This document shows, piece by piece, positions 52,253-59,672 of a DNA stretch of 64,000 nucleotides; the first letter of the stretch is position 1, and the number at the start of each line of letters is the position of its first letter. A program made the position numbers and the translations under genes. The notes under the pieces are model-generated. The model saw only the letters and a list, made by a program, of their open reading frames with translations. It was not told where the DNA came from and made no database searches. Source of the DNA: Desulfobacteraceae bacterium. Its GTDB lineage: Bacteria; Desulfobacterota; Desulfobacteria; Desulfobacterales; Desulfosalsimonadaceae. The stretch covers positions 27,116 to 91,115 of the forward strand of contig JAABSH010000010.1 of assembly GCA_011390465.1 (NCBI GenBank), in the 5' to 3' direction.

Positions 52253-52308
52253 GGTTTAAGGTAGAAGGTAGAAGGTGGAAGGTGGAAGGTGGAAGGTTTA
52301 AGGTGGAA
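52253..52308. repeat. Eight tandem heptamers upstream of sixA
   Basis: Units of 7 bases: GGTTTAA, GGTAGAA twice, GGTGGAA three times, GGTTTAA, GGTGGAA, ending 17 bases before the sixA start. A run of A's and AAGGAG follow. Because 7 is not a multiple of 3 and the repeat is upstream of the gene, changes in number could alter promoter-to-gene spacing. Confidence 0.75.
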
Positions 52309-52325
52309 GAAAAAAAAGGAGAAAA

Positions 52326-52790
52326 ATGATGGCACTGTATCTTGTTCAGCACGGCAAAAGTCTGTCCAAAGACGTGGACCCGGATCCGGGTTTGACCGAG
52401 GACGGCAAGGCAACCGTTTCCCGGATTGCCGAAGTGGCGGCATCCTATGGGATTCAGCCCACGCAAATCCGTCACAGCGGAAAACAGCGGGCCAGAGAAA
52501 CCGCTGAAATTCTGAAAAAAACCTTAACTGTCACCACCCGGCTCACCCCAATGAACGGAATCGCGCCCAAAGATGAGGTGATACCGTTCACTCAGACCCT
52601 GGATGGCATTGACGGCCTGATGATCGTGAGTCACCTGCCGTTTCTGGAACGGCTCTGCGCGCTGTTGACCACCGGCGACCCGGATATCACGGTGTTTAAA
52701 TTTCAAAAAGGGGGCATTGTTTGCCTGGATCAGCTGCCGCCGCCATTCGGCTGGGTAATTAAATGGGCCTTGATGCCGGAGATCAGTTAA
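52326..52790 (+). CDS. sixA: SixA-like phosphohistidine phosphatase
   Basis: 154 residues. The start can be ATG 52326 or 52329; AAGGAG is 4 or 7 bases upstream, so 52329 is slightly better. Histidine phosphatase core LVQHGKS with the catalytic His, GLTEDGK, SGKQRARETAEIL (Arg contacts) and SHLPFLERL (second His). The usual RHG is QHG here, a variation I believe occurs in related SixA-like proteins. SixA removes phosphate from His in phosphorelay or PTS proteins. No partner gene adjoins it. Confidence 0.85.
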   Translation: MMALYLVQHGKSLSKDVDPDPGLTEDGKATVSRIAEVAASYGIQPTQIRHSGKQRARETAEILKKTLTVTTRLTPMNGIAPKDEVIPFTQTLDGIDGLMIVSHLPFLERLCALLTTGDPDITVFKFQKGGIVCLDQLPPPFGWVIKWALMPEIS

Positions 52791-52857
52791 AGCGCTTTTT
52801 TATTGATCCGGCTGTCAAAATCTGGCATATATTTAAATTTTCATTAAAAAATATGCA

Positions 52858-52883
52858 TTCAGGCGGTCTGCAAACCGCCTGAA
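52858..52883. other. Hairpin with 10-bp stem
   Basis: TTCAGGCGGT and ACCGCCTGAA with loop CTGCAA. No T-run follows on the + strand. It lies 68 bases after sixA and 68 before the next gene, perhaps a weak terminator or leader structure. Confidence 0.5.
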
Positions 52884-52950
52884 AATATAAATTATTTATG
52901 CCGTCACCTGTTTCAGGTGACTGAAACAATCGCACATTCAGGGGAAAGGT

Positions 52951-54009
52951 ATGAAACCGGAAATCTCGCAACAAAAACAGACGCCGGCGGTTGATATTGA
53001 TCGGCTGGCCGGGCTGCTGGCAAAAATGCAGAAACCCAGCGGCGAAATTCCCTGGAGCGACGGCGGCAAAACCGATCCCTGGGACCATATAGAAGCCGCC
53101 ATGGGCCTTTGCATCGGCGGATACACCAATGAAGCCCGGCGGGCCTATGAATGGCTGGCGGATATCCAGCTCGAGGACGGGGCCTGGTATGCATCCTATA
53201 TTGACGGCAAGCCCCTGGACAAAACCCGGGACACCAACGTATCCACCTACATTGCCGTGGGGGTGTTTCATTATTATCTCATCACCCGGGATCTCGCGTT
53301 TGTTCGCAAAATGTGGAACACCGTGTCCGGGGCCATGGAGTTTGCCATCAGCCTCCAGGCGCCCACCGGTGAAATTTACTGGGCCAAAAGTCCGGAAATG
53401 GAAATCGATCGCATGGCGCTTCTGACCGGTTCCAGTTCCATCTATATGAGCCTCAAATGCGCTCTGGCCATCGGCCGTCTTCTGGGCCATGACCGGCCGG
53501 CCTGGGAAACTGCCAAGGCAAAACTCGGAGACGCCCTGCGGGACGGGTACCATCTGTTTAACATCACCAAATCCCGTTATTCCATGGACTGGTTTTACCC
53601 GGTGCTGTCCGGCGCCATCACCGGTGCGGCGGCCCGGCAAAGAATCGACCACCACTGGAAAAAATTCGCCGTGGAAGGCATGGGCATCCGCTGCGTATCC
53701 GACCGGCCCTGGATCACCATTGCGGAAACCTCGGAGCTGGTGCTGGCGCTTGCCGCCACGGGCAACCACAAGCTGGCGCACATTGTTTTCAACTGGATCA
53801 GCGAACGCAAGTTTGAAGACGGATCGTTCTGGTGCGGGTTTACTTTTCCGGACATGGTCATCTGGCCGGAAGACAAAATCTCCTGGACCAACGGGGTGGT
53901 CATCATGGCCGCGGACGCCCTGTACAACCTATCTCCGGCCTGCAACCTGTTCAGCCATGAATTCTGGAAAACATCCGAACGGGTCAGCAATGAAAATTTA
54001 GCCAATTAA
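52951..54009 (+). CDS. Alpha/alpha-toroid protein (prenyltransferase/squalene cyclase-like fold)
   Basis: 352 residues, no signal peptide. Repeats such as MQKPSGEIPWSDGGKTDPWDH, IQLEDGAWYASYIDG and SERKFEDGSFWCGFTFPD carry the QxxDGxW-like pattern of alpha/alpha-toroids. The rest is helical with many aromatic residues. Prenyltransferase-like domain proteins of this kind are usually found with polysaccharide genes, and the next gene is a hexapeptide acyltransferase. The reaction is unknown. AGGGGAAAGG precedes the ATG. Confidence 0.7.
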   Translation: MKPEISQQKQTPAVDIDRLAGLLAKMQKPSGEIPWSDGGKTDPWDHIEAAMGLCIGGYTNEARRAYEWLADIQLEDGAWYASYIDGKPLDKTRDTNVSTYIAVGVFHYYLITRDLAFVRKMWNTVSGAMEFAISLQAPTGEIYWAKSPEMEIDRMALLTGSSSIYMSLKCALAIGRLLGHDRPAWETAKAKLGDALRDGYHLFNITKSRYSMDWFYPVLSGAITGAAARQRIDHHWKKFAVEGMGIRCVSDRPWITIAETSELVLALAATGNHKLAHIVFNWISERKFEDGSFWCGFTFPDMVIWPEDKISWTNGVVIMAADALYNLSPACNLFSHEFWKTSERVSNENLAN

Positions 54010-54039
54010 GCCGGTTTTGCCTGCAACAAGGGTATTTCC

Positions 54040-54762
54040 TTGAGACGCGATCACCGCCCGTACTATATTAAAAAAATCCACCTGAAATTCCAGGAACTCT
54101 ACGCCCGATACTTCATCAAGCCCCAGTTCGATCATCTGGGAGACGGGTTCACCATCATGAATCCCTGGAATATCGAAGTGTTCGGCGCTCCTATCCGCAT
54201 TGGCCGGCATGCCAACATCATCACCACCGCTGATCACAAGGTGCGCTTTACGGTGTGGGCCAAAGAAAAGGGCAAAGGAAAAATTACCATTGGTGATTAC
54301 TGCCTGATCTGCCCCGGGGTGCGCATCAGTTCCGCAGATGAAATCACCATCAGCGACAACTGCATGATCGCCAGCAGCGCCTACATCACGGATACGGACT
54401 GGCATGATATTTACAACCGGGTGCACTCTATTGGAAATCCCGGGCCGGTGCATATCGGCGAGAACGCCTGGATCGGGGACAGCGCCATCATCTGCAAAGG
54501 GGTGAACATCGGCGAAAACAGCATTGTGGGGGCCGGCTCCGTGGTCATTCATTCCATTCCGGACAATGTGATTGCCGCGGGCAACCCGGCCCGGATCGTC
54601 AAACAACTGGACCCGGAAATTCCCTTTGTCAAACGCGCGGAATGGTTTGCGGACCCGGCCATGCTGGCCAGCGATATTGACCGGCTGGACAAAGACAATT
54701 TGCGCGGCAACACCCTGCTGCACTGGCTGCGGACGCTGATTTTTCCGAAAAATACGGATTGA
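54040..54762 (+). CDS. Hexapeptide-repeat acyltransferase (LbetaH)
   Basis: 240 residues starting at TTG 54040, with AAGGG 8 bases upstream. Left-handed beta-helix turns are visible: IRIGRHANI, ITIGDYCLICPGVRISSADEITISDNCMIASSAYI, and then VHIGENAWIGDSAIICKGVNIGENSIVGAGSVV, followed by IPDNVIAAGNPARIVK, the classic end. It probably acetylates a sugar in a surface polysaccharide or a related metabolite. It follows the toroid gene after 30 bases. Confidence 0.88.
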   Translation: MRRDHRPYYIKKIHLKFQELYARYFIKPQFDHLGDGFTIMNPWNIEVFGAPIRIGRHANIITTADHKVRFTVWAKEKGKGKITIGDYCLICPGVRISSADEITISDNCMIASSAYITDTDWHDIYNRVHSIGNPGPVHIGENAWIGDSAIICKGVNIGENSIVGAGSVVIHSIPDNVIAAGNPARIVKQLDPEIPFVKRAEWFADPAMLASDIDRLDKDNLRGNTLLHWLRTLIFPKNTD

Positions 54763-54830
54763 CGGGACCATAGAAAAGGTTTCAAGTTTCAACCCATTGA
54801 AAAAATTAATTCCATAAAGGACTTTTTACC

Positions 54831-55184
54831 GTGACCACCATCAATGACATTGTCCTGATATACTTTGAAGATCAGCCTTTTTCCTTTGCACGGGTGGAAG
54901 AAATTCTCCCGGACGTCAAGCGCGACTGGTATCACATCAAACTGCTGCTGCTTAAACTGCCCCTTGAGACCGTCACCTGGATTCTCAAAAATGACTATAT
55001 CAACGGCGCTGAATTCACCATGGGCGGCCGGCGGATGCGGCTTGAAAAAGTTGAAACGCCCGATGACAGCGATGATGACGATTTTGTGGATGAAAATCTG
55101 TTAAAAACCCAGGAACCGGAAGCTGCCAAGGAAAAACAAAGCGCCAAAGTGGTGTCCATAACGGACCGGAAGCCGAAAAAATAA
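54831..55184 (+). CDS. Hypothetical acidic protein
   Basis: 117 residues from a GTG start. Residues 1-70 form a compact domain (VLIYFEDQPFSFARVEEILPDVKRDWYHIKLLLLKLPLETVTWILK). The end is highly acidic (DDSDDDDFVDEN) and then Lys-rich. I do not recognise the family. No signal peptide. It precedes the DUF1848 gene by 22 bases and may be cotranscribed. Confidence 0.65.
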   Translation: MTTINDIVLIYFEDQPFSFARVEEILPDVKRDWYHIKLLLLKLPLETVTWILKNDYINGAEFTMGGRRMRLEKVETPDDSDDDDFVDENLLKTQEPEAAKEKQSAKVVSITDRKPKK

Positions 55185-55206
55185 CCTTTGCCCCCGGCAG
55201 TCTGCC

Positions 55207-56070
55207 ATGAAGATCATCCTGTCCGCGTCCCGGCGTACTGATATCCCCGCATTTTATATGGACTGGTTTATGGACCGGATTCATGCGGGTTTTTTTGAAA
55301 CAATCAATCCCTATAACCAGAAAAAAACCATGGTGCCCGCCACCCAGGACCATGTGCATGCCATTGTGTTCTGGTCTAAAAATTTTTCCCGGTTTTTAAG
55401 TGAAAATTATGGTGAAACTCTTCTGGCAAAAGGATATCATCTATTTTTTCATTTTACCGTAAACTCGGAAATCGCGTTTCTGGAACCCCGTCTCCCGCCC
55501 CTTGCGCAACGGCTTGAACAGGCAGCAGCCCTGTGCCAAAGGTTCGGGCCGGACACCGTCTCCTGGCGGTTTGACCCGATCTGCTTTTTCACCGGGCCGA
55601 ACGGCCGTCTGGCAAACAACTTAACCGATTTTCCAAAAATTGCGGAAAAAATGGCATCCTTTGGGATGGGCCAATGTATCACCAGCTTCATGGACCATTA
55701 CGCCAAAATCAACCGGCGGCCCGTGCCCTATGATGGATTCCGGTTTATTGATCCGGGTTTAGATAAAAAAATCGCGGTAATAGCGCGCATGGCAAAAATA
55801 GCCGCATCTCTTGAGATGGACCTCCGGTTGTGCTGCGAAAAGCAAACACTTTCCGCCCTGCCGCAGGCGGTCGGGGTCAAGGCCAGCAGCTGTATTTCCG
55901 GACAAAGGCTAAAAAATATCTTCGGCGGGGAGGTGTCTCTGAAAAAAGACACGGGCCAGCGCGTCACACAGGGTTGCGGCTGCACCGTGTCCACGGACAT
56001 CGGCATTTACAGCCAGCACCCCTGTTATCATAACTGCCTGTTCTGCTATGCCAATCCCAAACCAGCATAG
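55207..56070 (+). CDS. DUF1848 family protein
   Basis: 287 residues, typical length. SASRRTDIPAFYMDWF at the N-terminus, VFWSKNF, SFMDHYAKI, CCEKQ and the C-terminal GCGCTVSTDIGIYSQHPCYHNCLFCYANP, with a Cys cluster characteristic of DUF1848. The family is thought to be related to radical SAM/Fe-S enzymes; the reaction is not known. There is no obvious strong ribosome site. Confidence 0.88.
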   Translation: MKIILSASRRTDIPAFYMDWFMDRIHAGFFETINPYNQKKTMVPATQDHVHAIVFWSKNFSRFLSENYGETLLAKGYHLFFHFTVNSEIAFLEPRLPPLAQRLEQAAALCQRFGPDTVSWRFDPICFFTGPNGRLANNLTDFPKIAEKMASFGMGQCITSFMDHYAKINRRPVPYDGFRFIDPGLDKKIAVIARMAKIAASLEMDLRLCCEKQTLSALPQAVGVKASSCISGQRLKNIFGGEVSLKKDTGQRVTQGCGCTVSTDIGIYSQHPCYHNCLFCYANPKPA

Positions 56071-56084
56071 CTTTTAAAATTTAT

Positions 56085-56270
56085 ATGCTGTCAAAAGAGA
56101 CCCTGCACAGGCTGAATATCAGCGAAGGAGAAATGCTTTATTTAACAGAATCCGCTGATAACAGTTATCGGGTGACGCCGTACAATGAAAATTTTTCACA
56201 CCAAATGGCTGTTGCGGAAGAAATCATGCGTGAAGACAGGGATCTTCTTAAAGAGCTGGCCCAGAGATGA
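56085..56270 (+). pseudogene. Antitoxin fragment (AbrB/Phd-like), N-terminus missing
   Basis: 61 residues: LSKETLHRLNISEGEMLYLTESADN.YRVTPY, then a helical tail with EEIMREDRDLLKELAQ. This matches the second half of AbrB-fold antitoxins paired with Doc toxins. The first strand of the AbrB fold that would precede LSKE is missing; the upstream bases are the tail of the DUF1848 gene. It may still be translated from ATG 56085. Confidence 0.7.
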
Positions 56271-56365
56271 AGATGACGATGACGGTCTCATGGATCGATC
56301 TGGAGACCGTTCTCGCCATTCATGATATACAAATCAGTGCCCATGGAAAAGACTACATCTGCTAA
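56267..56365 (+). pseudogene. doc: Doc (death-on-curing) toxin fragment
   Basis: 32 codons from ATG 56267, overlapping the antitoxin stop (ATGA). WIDLETVLAIHDIQISAHG matches the N-terminus of Doc toxins (usually W..... VLAIHDxQLAEHGG). It ends at 56363-56365, right at the end of the radical SAM gene. The Fic motif and active site are gone, so it cannot be a toxin. Confidence 0.75.
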
Positions 56366-57405
56366 GAACGGGCTGAGACCTCTTCTTTCAGAAGACAACA
56401 GGCGATCTGGTATTCCGGCGTGCCGTCAGAGCGAAAGCTCAGATTGGCCGGCTGCACCAGCTTATTGATCACGCACCCTTCGGGAATGGATAGGGCAAAC
56501 AGATCCTGCTCGTTGATTTTGGGTCTTGAAACCAGCTGGTCGTTGACAATTTCAAGGCTGTGCAGGGGATAATCTTCGCACAGGGGGCACCGGTAGACCC
56601 GGCCGTTGGGGAAAATAAAATAATTTTCCGCCACATTTCCCGCGCATTCAAATGGTTCCGTATTTTCCAGAAACACCTTGGGATAGGTTACGGTAATGCC
56701 CATATCCGCCACCTGATCCGCCACCTTTGGAATCAGGGTCATCCAGGTATTGCGGTCCACCTGGAGCTTTGGCTGGAGCTTTGGCTGGCGCTTTGAGGGG
56801 CGCTCCACAATGCCGGCGACTTTTTCCCGGGAGTTTCCCCGGATGCCGATCACCTGAATAAAAAACCGGTCCACTCCCAATTGCGCGAGCAGCGGCGGCA
56901 TCTGGTGCAGCTCATGAATATTTTCATTGCTGACCGTGTAAATCAGGCTGGTTTGAAACCCTTTTTCCGTTGCCTGCCGGATGCCGGCCACGCAATTTTC
57001 ATAGCATCCTTTTCCCCGGATGGCGTCGTTGGTGCCAGGCGTTGCCCCATCCAGGCTGAAACTGATAAAATCCAGATCTTTTGGCGCAATTTTAGTTAAA
57101 ATATCATGGAACAGATACCCGTTGGTATCCACTGTGATGGAGCCGTACCCCATTGCCCGGGCGGTTTTGATAATCCGCGCGAGATCCGGATGCAGGGTGG
57201 GTTCTCCCCCCAAAAGAATCAGGTTGGCATCTCTGGTTTTGCTGACGAACAGATTGAGCCACGCGGAAACCGTATCAAACGAAAGGGTTTCCCTGCCGTG
57301 CTGGTCCGGATTGATATAGCAGTGAGAACAGCGGAGGTTGCAGCGGGTCAGGATATGAAAAAAGACATTAACGGAGTGTTTTGAAAACGCGACGGTTTTG
57401 CTCAT
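56362..57405 (-). CDS. Radical SAM protein with SPASM-like C-terminus
   Basis: 347 residues. The CxxxCxxC motif is Cys22, Cys26, Cys29 (TRCNLRCSHCY), followed by LLGGEPTLHPDL (GGEP) and SFSLDGATPGTN. The C-terminal region has FECAGN and YRCPLCEDYPL, extra Cys that suggest a second Fe-S cluster of SPASM/Twitch type. A 12-base repeat gives QPKLQPKLQ near residue 215. Proteins of this build modify peptides or act as metabolic methylases/maturases; no partner peptide is seen nearby. ATG has little ribosome signal. Confidence 0.85.
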   Translation of the reverse strand: MSKTVAFSKHSVNVFFHILTRCNLRCSHCYINPDQHGRETLSFDTVSAWLNLFVSKTRDANLILLGGEPTLHPDLARIIKTARAMGYGSITVDTNGYLFHDILTKIAPKDLDFISFSLDGATPGTNDAIRGKGCYENCVAGIRQATEKGFQTSLIYTVSNENIHELHQMPPLLAQLGVDRFFIQVIGIRGNSREKVAGIVERPSKRQPKLQPKLQVDRNTWMTLIPKVADQVADMGITVTYPKVFLENTEPFECAGNVAENYFIFPNGRVYRCPLCEDYPLHSLEIVNDQLVSRPKINEQDLFALSIPEGCVINKLVQPANLSFRSDGTPEYQIACCLLKEEVSARS

Positions 57406-57474
57406 AACAACGGAATATGCAATTAAATAAAACAGATAAATGAATAAAGGGATAAAATAAACAGATAGCCGGGA

Positions 57475-58008
57475 CTACCCTTTTGCGGCTTCTTTTTTGT
57501 TTTCCACCAGCACCTGAAGCTCCACTTTGGTCTTGATCAGTTCGTCATTCACAGCCCGGAGCCGGATGGACATGTATTCGGAAAATATCCGGTAGAGCAA
57601 CAGCAGAAAATCCAGGCGCTCGTCCCGTTCCTCGGTACTCACGGTGCTGAGGCGGCCTTTGGCCGAGGTGTCCACTCCCAGGCAAAGGGTTTTGCCGTCC
57701 GCATACACGGACGCAGACCGGGTAAGGCTGTCGATCACCCGCATTTCACCAAAAATTTCCCCAACCTGGTCAATGCGGCCGATATCAATTCCGTTTTTTC
57801 TGATAATCAGCCGGCCGGACAAAAGAAAATAGAGCCAGGGATCATTATCCCCTTCTTTGATGATCCTTTCCCCGGCATCATATTCCCTGATTTTACTGAG
57901 CCGCAACAGCTTTGCCAGGTTCCGGGTCTCAAATTCCTTCAGCCCGGGGATTGCCATAAGTCTTTGGATATTTTGGACGTTATCCTTTAAATATTTCGAC
58001 TCGATCAT
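57475..58008 (-). CDS. Cyclic-nucleotide-binding (Crp-type) domain protein without DNA-binding domain
   Basis: 177 residues. The cNMP-binding barrel (about 20-125) includes GERIIKEGDNDPWLYFLLSGRLIIRKNG and GEIFGEMRVIDSLTRSASVYA (phosphate-binding cassette region). The rest is helix (LLLYRIFSEYMSIRLRAVNDELIKTKVEL) without HTH. It may regulate another protein by contact. It lies 69 bases after the radical SAM gene and 53 after purF, on the same strand. Confidence 0.85.
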   Translation of the reverse strand: MIESKYLKDNVQNIQRLMAIPGLKEFETRNLAKLLRLSKIREYDAGERIIKEGDNDPWLYFLLSGRLIIRKNGIDIGRIDQVGEIFGEMRVIDSLTRSASVYADGKTLCLGVDTSAKGRLSTVSTEERDERLDFLLLLYRIFSEYMSIRLRAVNDELIKTKVELQVLVENKKEAAKG

Positions 58009-58061
58009 TGATGCCCCTCCTCATCAGGAAAAAACCCAATGCCTGAAAAATTTTCCACAAT

Positions 58062-59486
58062 CTATTCCAAGCATGTCTTAGAGACAATATCATCAAATCC
58101 TACCGGATAACAACCATCAAAGCAAGCCTTACAAAAATTATTTTCCGGCTGGGCCACTCCGGTGGCGGCGAGCATCCCTTCCAGGCTCAGATAATACAGG
58201 GAATCCAGTCCAAGATGATCTCGCAGCGCATCCACAGACTTTGTGGCGGCAATCAGCTCTCCTTTGGTGGAAAAATCAATCCCGTAATGGCACGGAAACC
58301 GGTGAGGCGGGCAGGAGATTCGCATGTGGACTTTTTTGACCCCCAGTTCCCGCAGGGCCTTGACCCGGGTTTTGGCCGTGGTTCCCCGGATAATGGAATC
58401 TTCGATGATGATAATGTCTTTTCCCTTGAGCAGTTCTTTGACCGGATTCAGCTTCATGCGCACGGAAAAATCCCGCATGCTCTGGGTGGGCTGAATAAAC
58501 GTCCGGCCCACATAATGGTTCCGGATCATGCCCAGATCAAAGGGAATCCCGGATTCCGCGGCATAGCCGATGGCCGCGTAATTTCCGGAATCCGGAAACG
58601 GCATGACCAGATCCGCATCCACCGGCGCTTCTTTCGCCAGCTGGCGGCCGTGGGCTTTGCGGGTGAGATACACATTTTTGCCGAAAATCCGCGAATCCGG
58701 CCGGGCAAAATAGATCAGTTCAAAAATACAGGCGGATGGACAAACAGATTTTTGGGGAAAAATACTTTTCACCCCGTCGTCACTGATAATCACAATCTCG
58801 CCGGGCTCCAGCTCCCTGATGAATTCTGCCTGCACCAAATCCAGGGCACAGGACTCAGACGCCAGCACGTAACGGTCATTGGCCAGGCAGCGGCCCAGAC
58901 ACAGGGGCCGGAATCCGTGGGGGTCTTTGATGCCGACCACTTCCCCCCGGCTGGTGAGCAGCACAAAGGAATACGCTCCCTCGATGCGCGTCACCGCATT
59001 CACCAGGGCCGATTCCAGACCGTTTTTCAGATTTTTGACAAACAGGTGCAAAAATATTTCACTGTCCGTGGTGGTCTGGAAAATAGATCCGGATTCTTCC
59101 AGTTCTTTTTTCAGAATATGGGCGTTCACCAGATTGCCGTTGTGGGCCACGCCGTAGGATTTGCCGCTGTAATGAATCACAAAGGGCTGGGCATTGGCCA
59201 CAACGGAATCGCCGGTGGTGGAGTAGCGCACATGCCCGATGGCACTGCACTCGCCTTTTAAGAGTTCCAGCCGGTCATCAGAAAACACATCCGCCACCAG
59301 GCCCATGCCCTTGTGAAACGCGATCCGCCGGTCCCGGACCACGGCAATGCCCGCGCTTTCCTGGCCCCGGTGCTGGAGGGCATAGAGGCCGAAATAGGTC
59401 AGACGGGCCGCCTCCGGGTGATTGTGGATGCCAAACACGCCGCAGGCTTCTCTGGGCCGGTCATTGAATGTATTTTGACAGGTCAT
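58062..59486 (-). CDS. purF: Amidophosphoribosyltransferase (glutamine PRPP)
   Basis: 474 residues from ATG 59486; a GTG at 59507 with GGAAA nearby is the alternative start. The catalytic Cys of the glutaminase is in ACGVFGIHNH, so a short propeptide is cut off. PRPP loop IIIEDSIIRGTTAKT. The Cys residues at PSACIFELIYFARPDS, HRFPCHYGID and FCKACFDGC match the Bacillus-type enzyme with a structural [4Fe-4S] cluster. Catalyses the first step of purine synthesis. Downstream of carB by about 186 bases on the same strand. Confidence 0.96.
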   Translation of the reverse strand: MTCQNTFNDRPREACGVFGIHNHPEAARLTYFGLYALQHRGQESAGIAVVRDRRIAFHKGMGLVADVFSDDRLELLKGECSAIGHVRYSTTGDSVVANAQPFVIHYSGKSYGVAHNGNLVNAHILKKELEESGSIFQTTTDSEIFLHLFVKNLKNGLESALVNAVTRIEGAYSFVLLTSRGEVVGIKDPHGFRPLCLGRCLANDRYVLASESCALDLVQAEFIRELEPGEIVIISDDGVKSIFPQKSVCPSACIFELIYFARPDSRIFGKNVYLTRKAHGRQLAKEAPVDADLVMPFPDSGNYAAIGYAAESGIPFDLGMIRNHYVGRTFIQPTQSMRDFSVRMKLNPVKELLKGKDIIIIEDSIIRGTTAKTRVKALRELGVKKVHMRISCPPHRFPCHYGIDFSTKGELIAATKSVDALRDHLGLDSLYYLSLEGMLAATGVAQPENNFCKACFDGCYPVGFDDIVSKTCLE

Positions 59487-59580
59487 TGGATTTTCTGTTT
59501 TTAACACGTCATTTCCAATCCGGATAAAACCGGAAAAGTTAAAAGTGAACTAAAGTTTGAAGTGAGCTAAAGTTGCGGTT

Positions 59581-59637
59581 AATGCCTTTGGCATTTTCAA
59601 TTTTTAGGGTAAAAATGACTGCGCGTTTCGCGCAGTC
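59581..59637. promoter_or_regulatory. Two hairpins between carB and purF
   Basis: GACTGCGCG-TTT-CGCGCAGTC (59617-59637) and AATGCC-TTT-GGCATT (59581-59595) are perfect stems of 9 and 6 bp. They lie where carB transcription would run into purF. They may partly terminate or stabilise the message. Short direct repeats (GTGA-CTAAAGTT) are nearby at 59547-59577. Confidence 0.5.
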
Positions 59638-59672
59638 CATACCTTCAGGCGCTTTAGTCACTGCACATTTTT

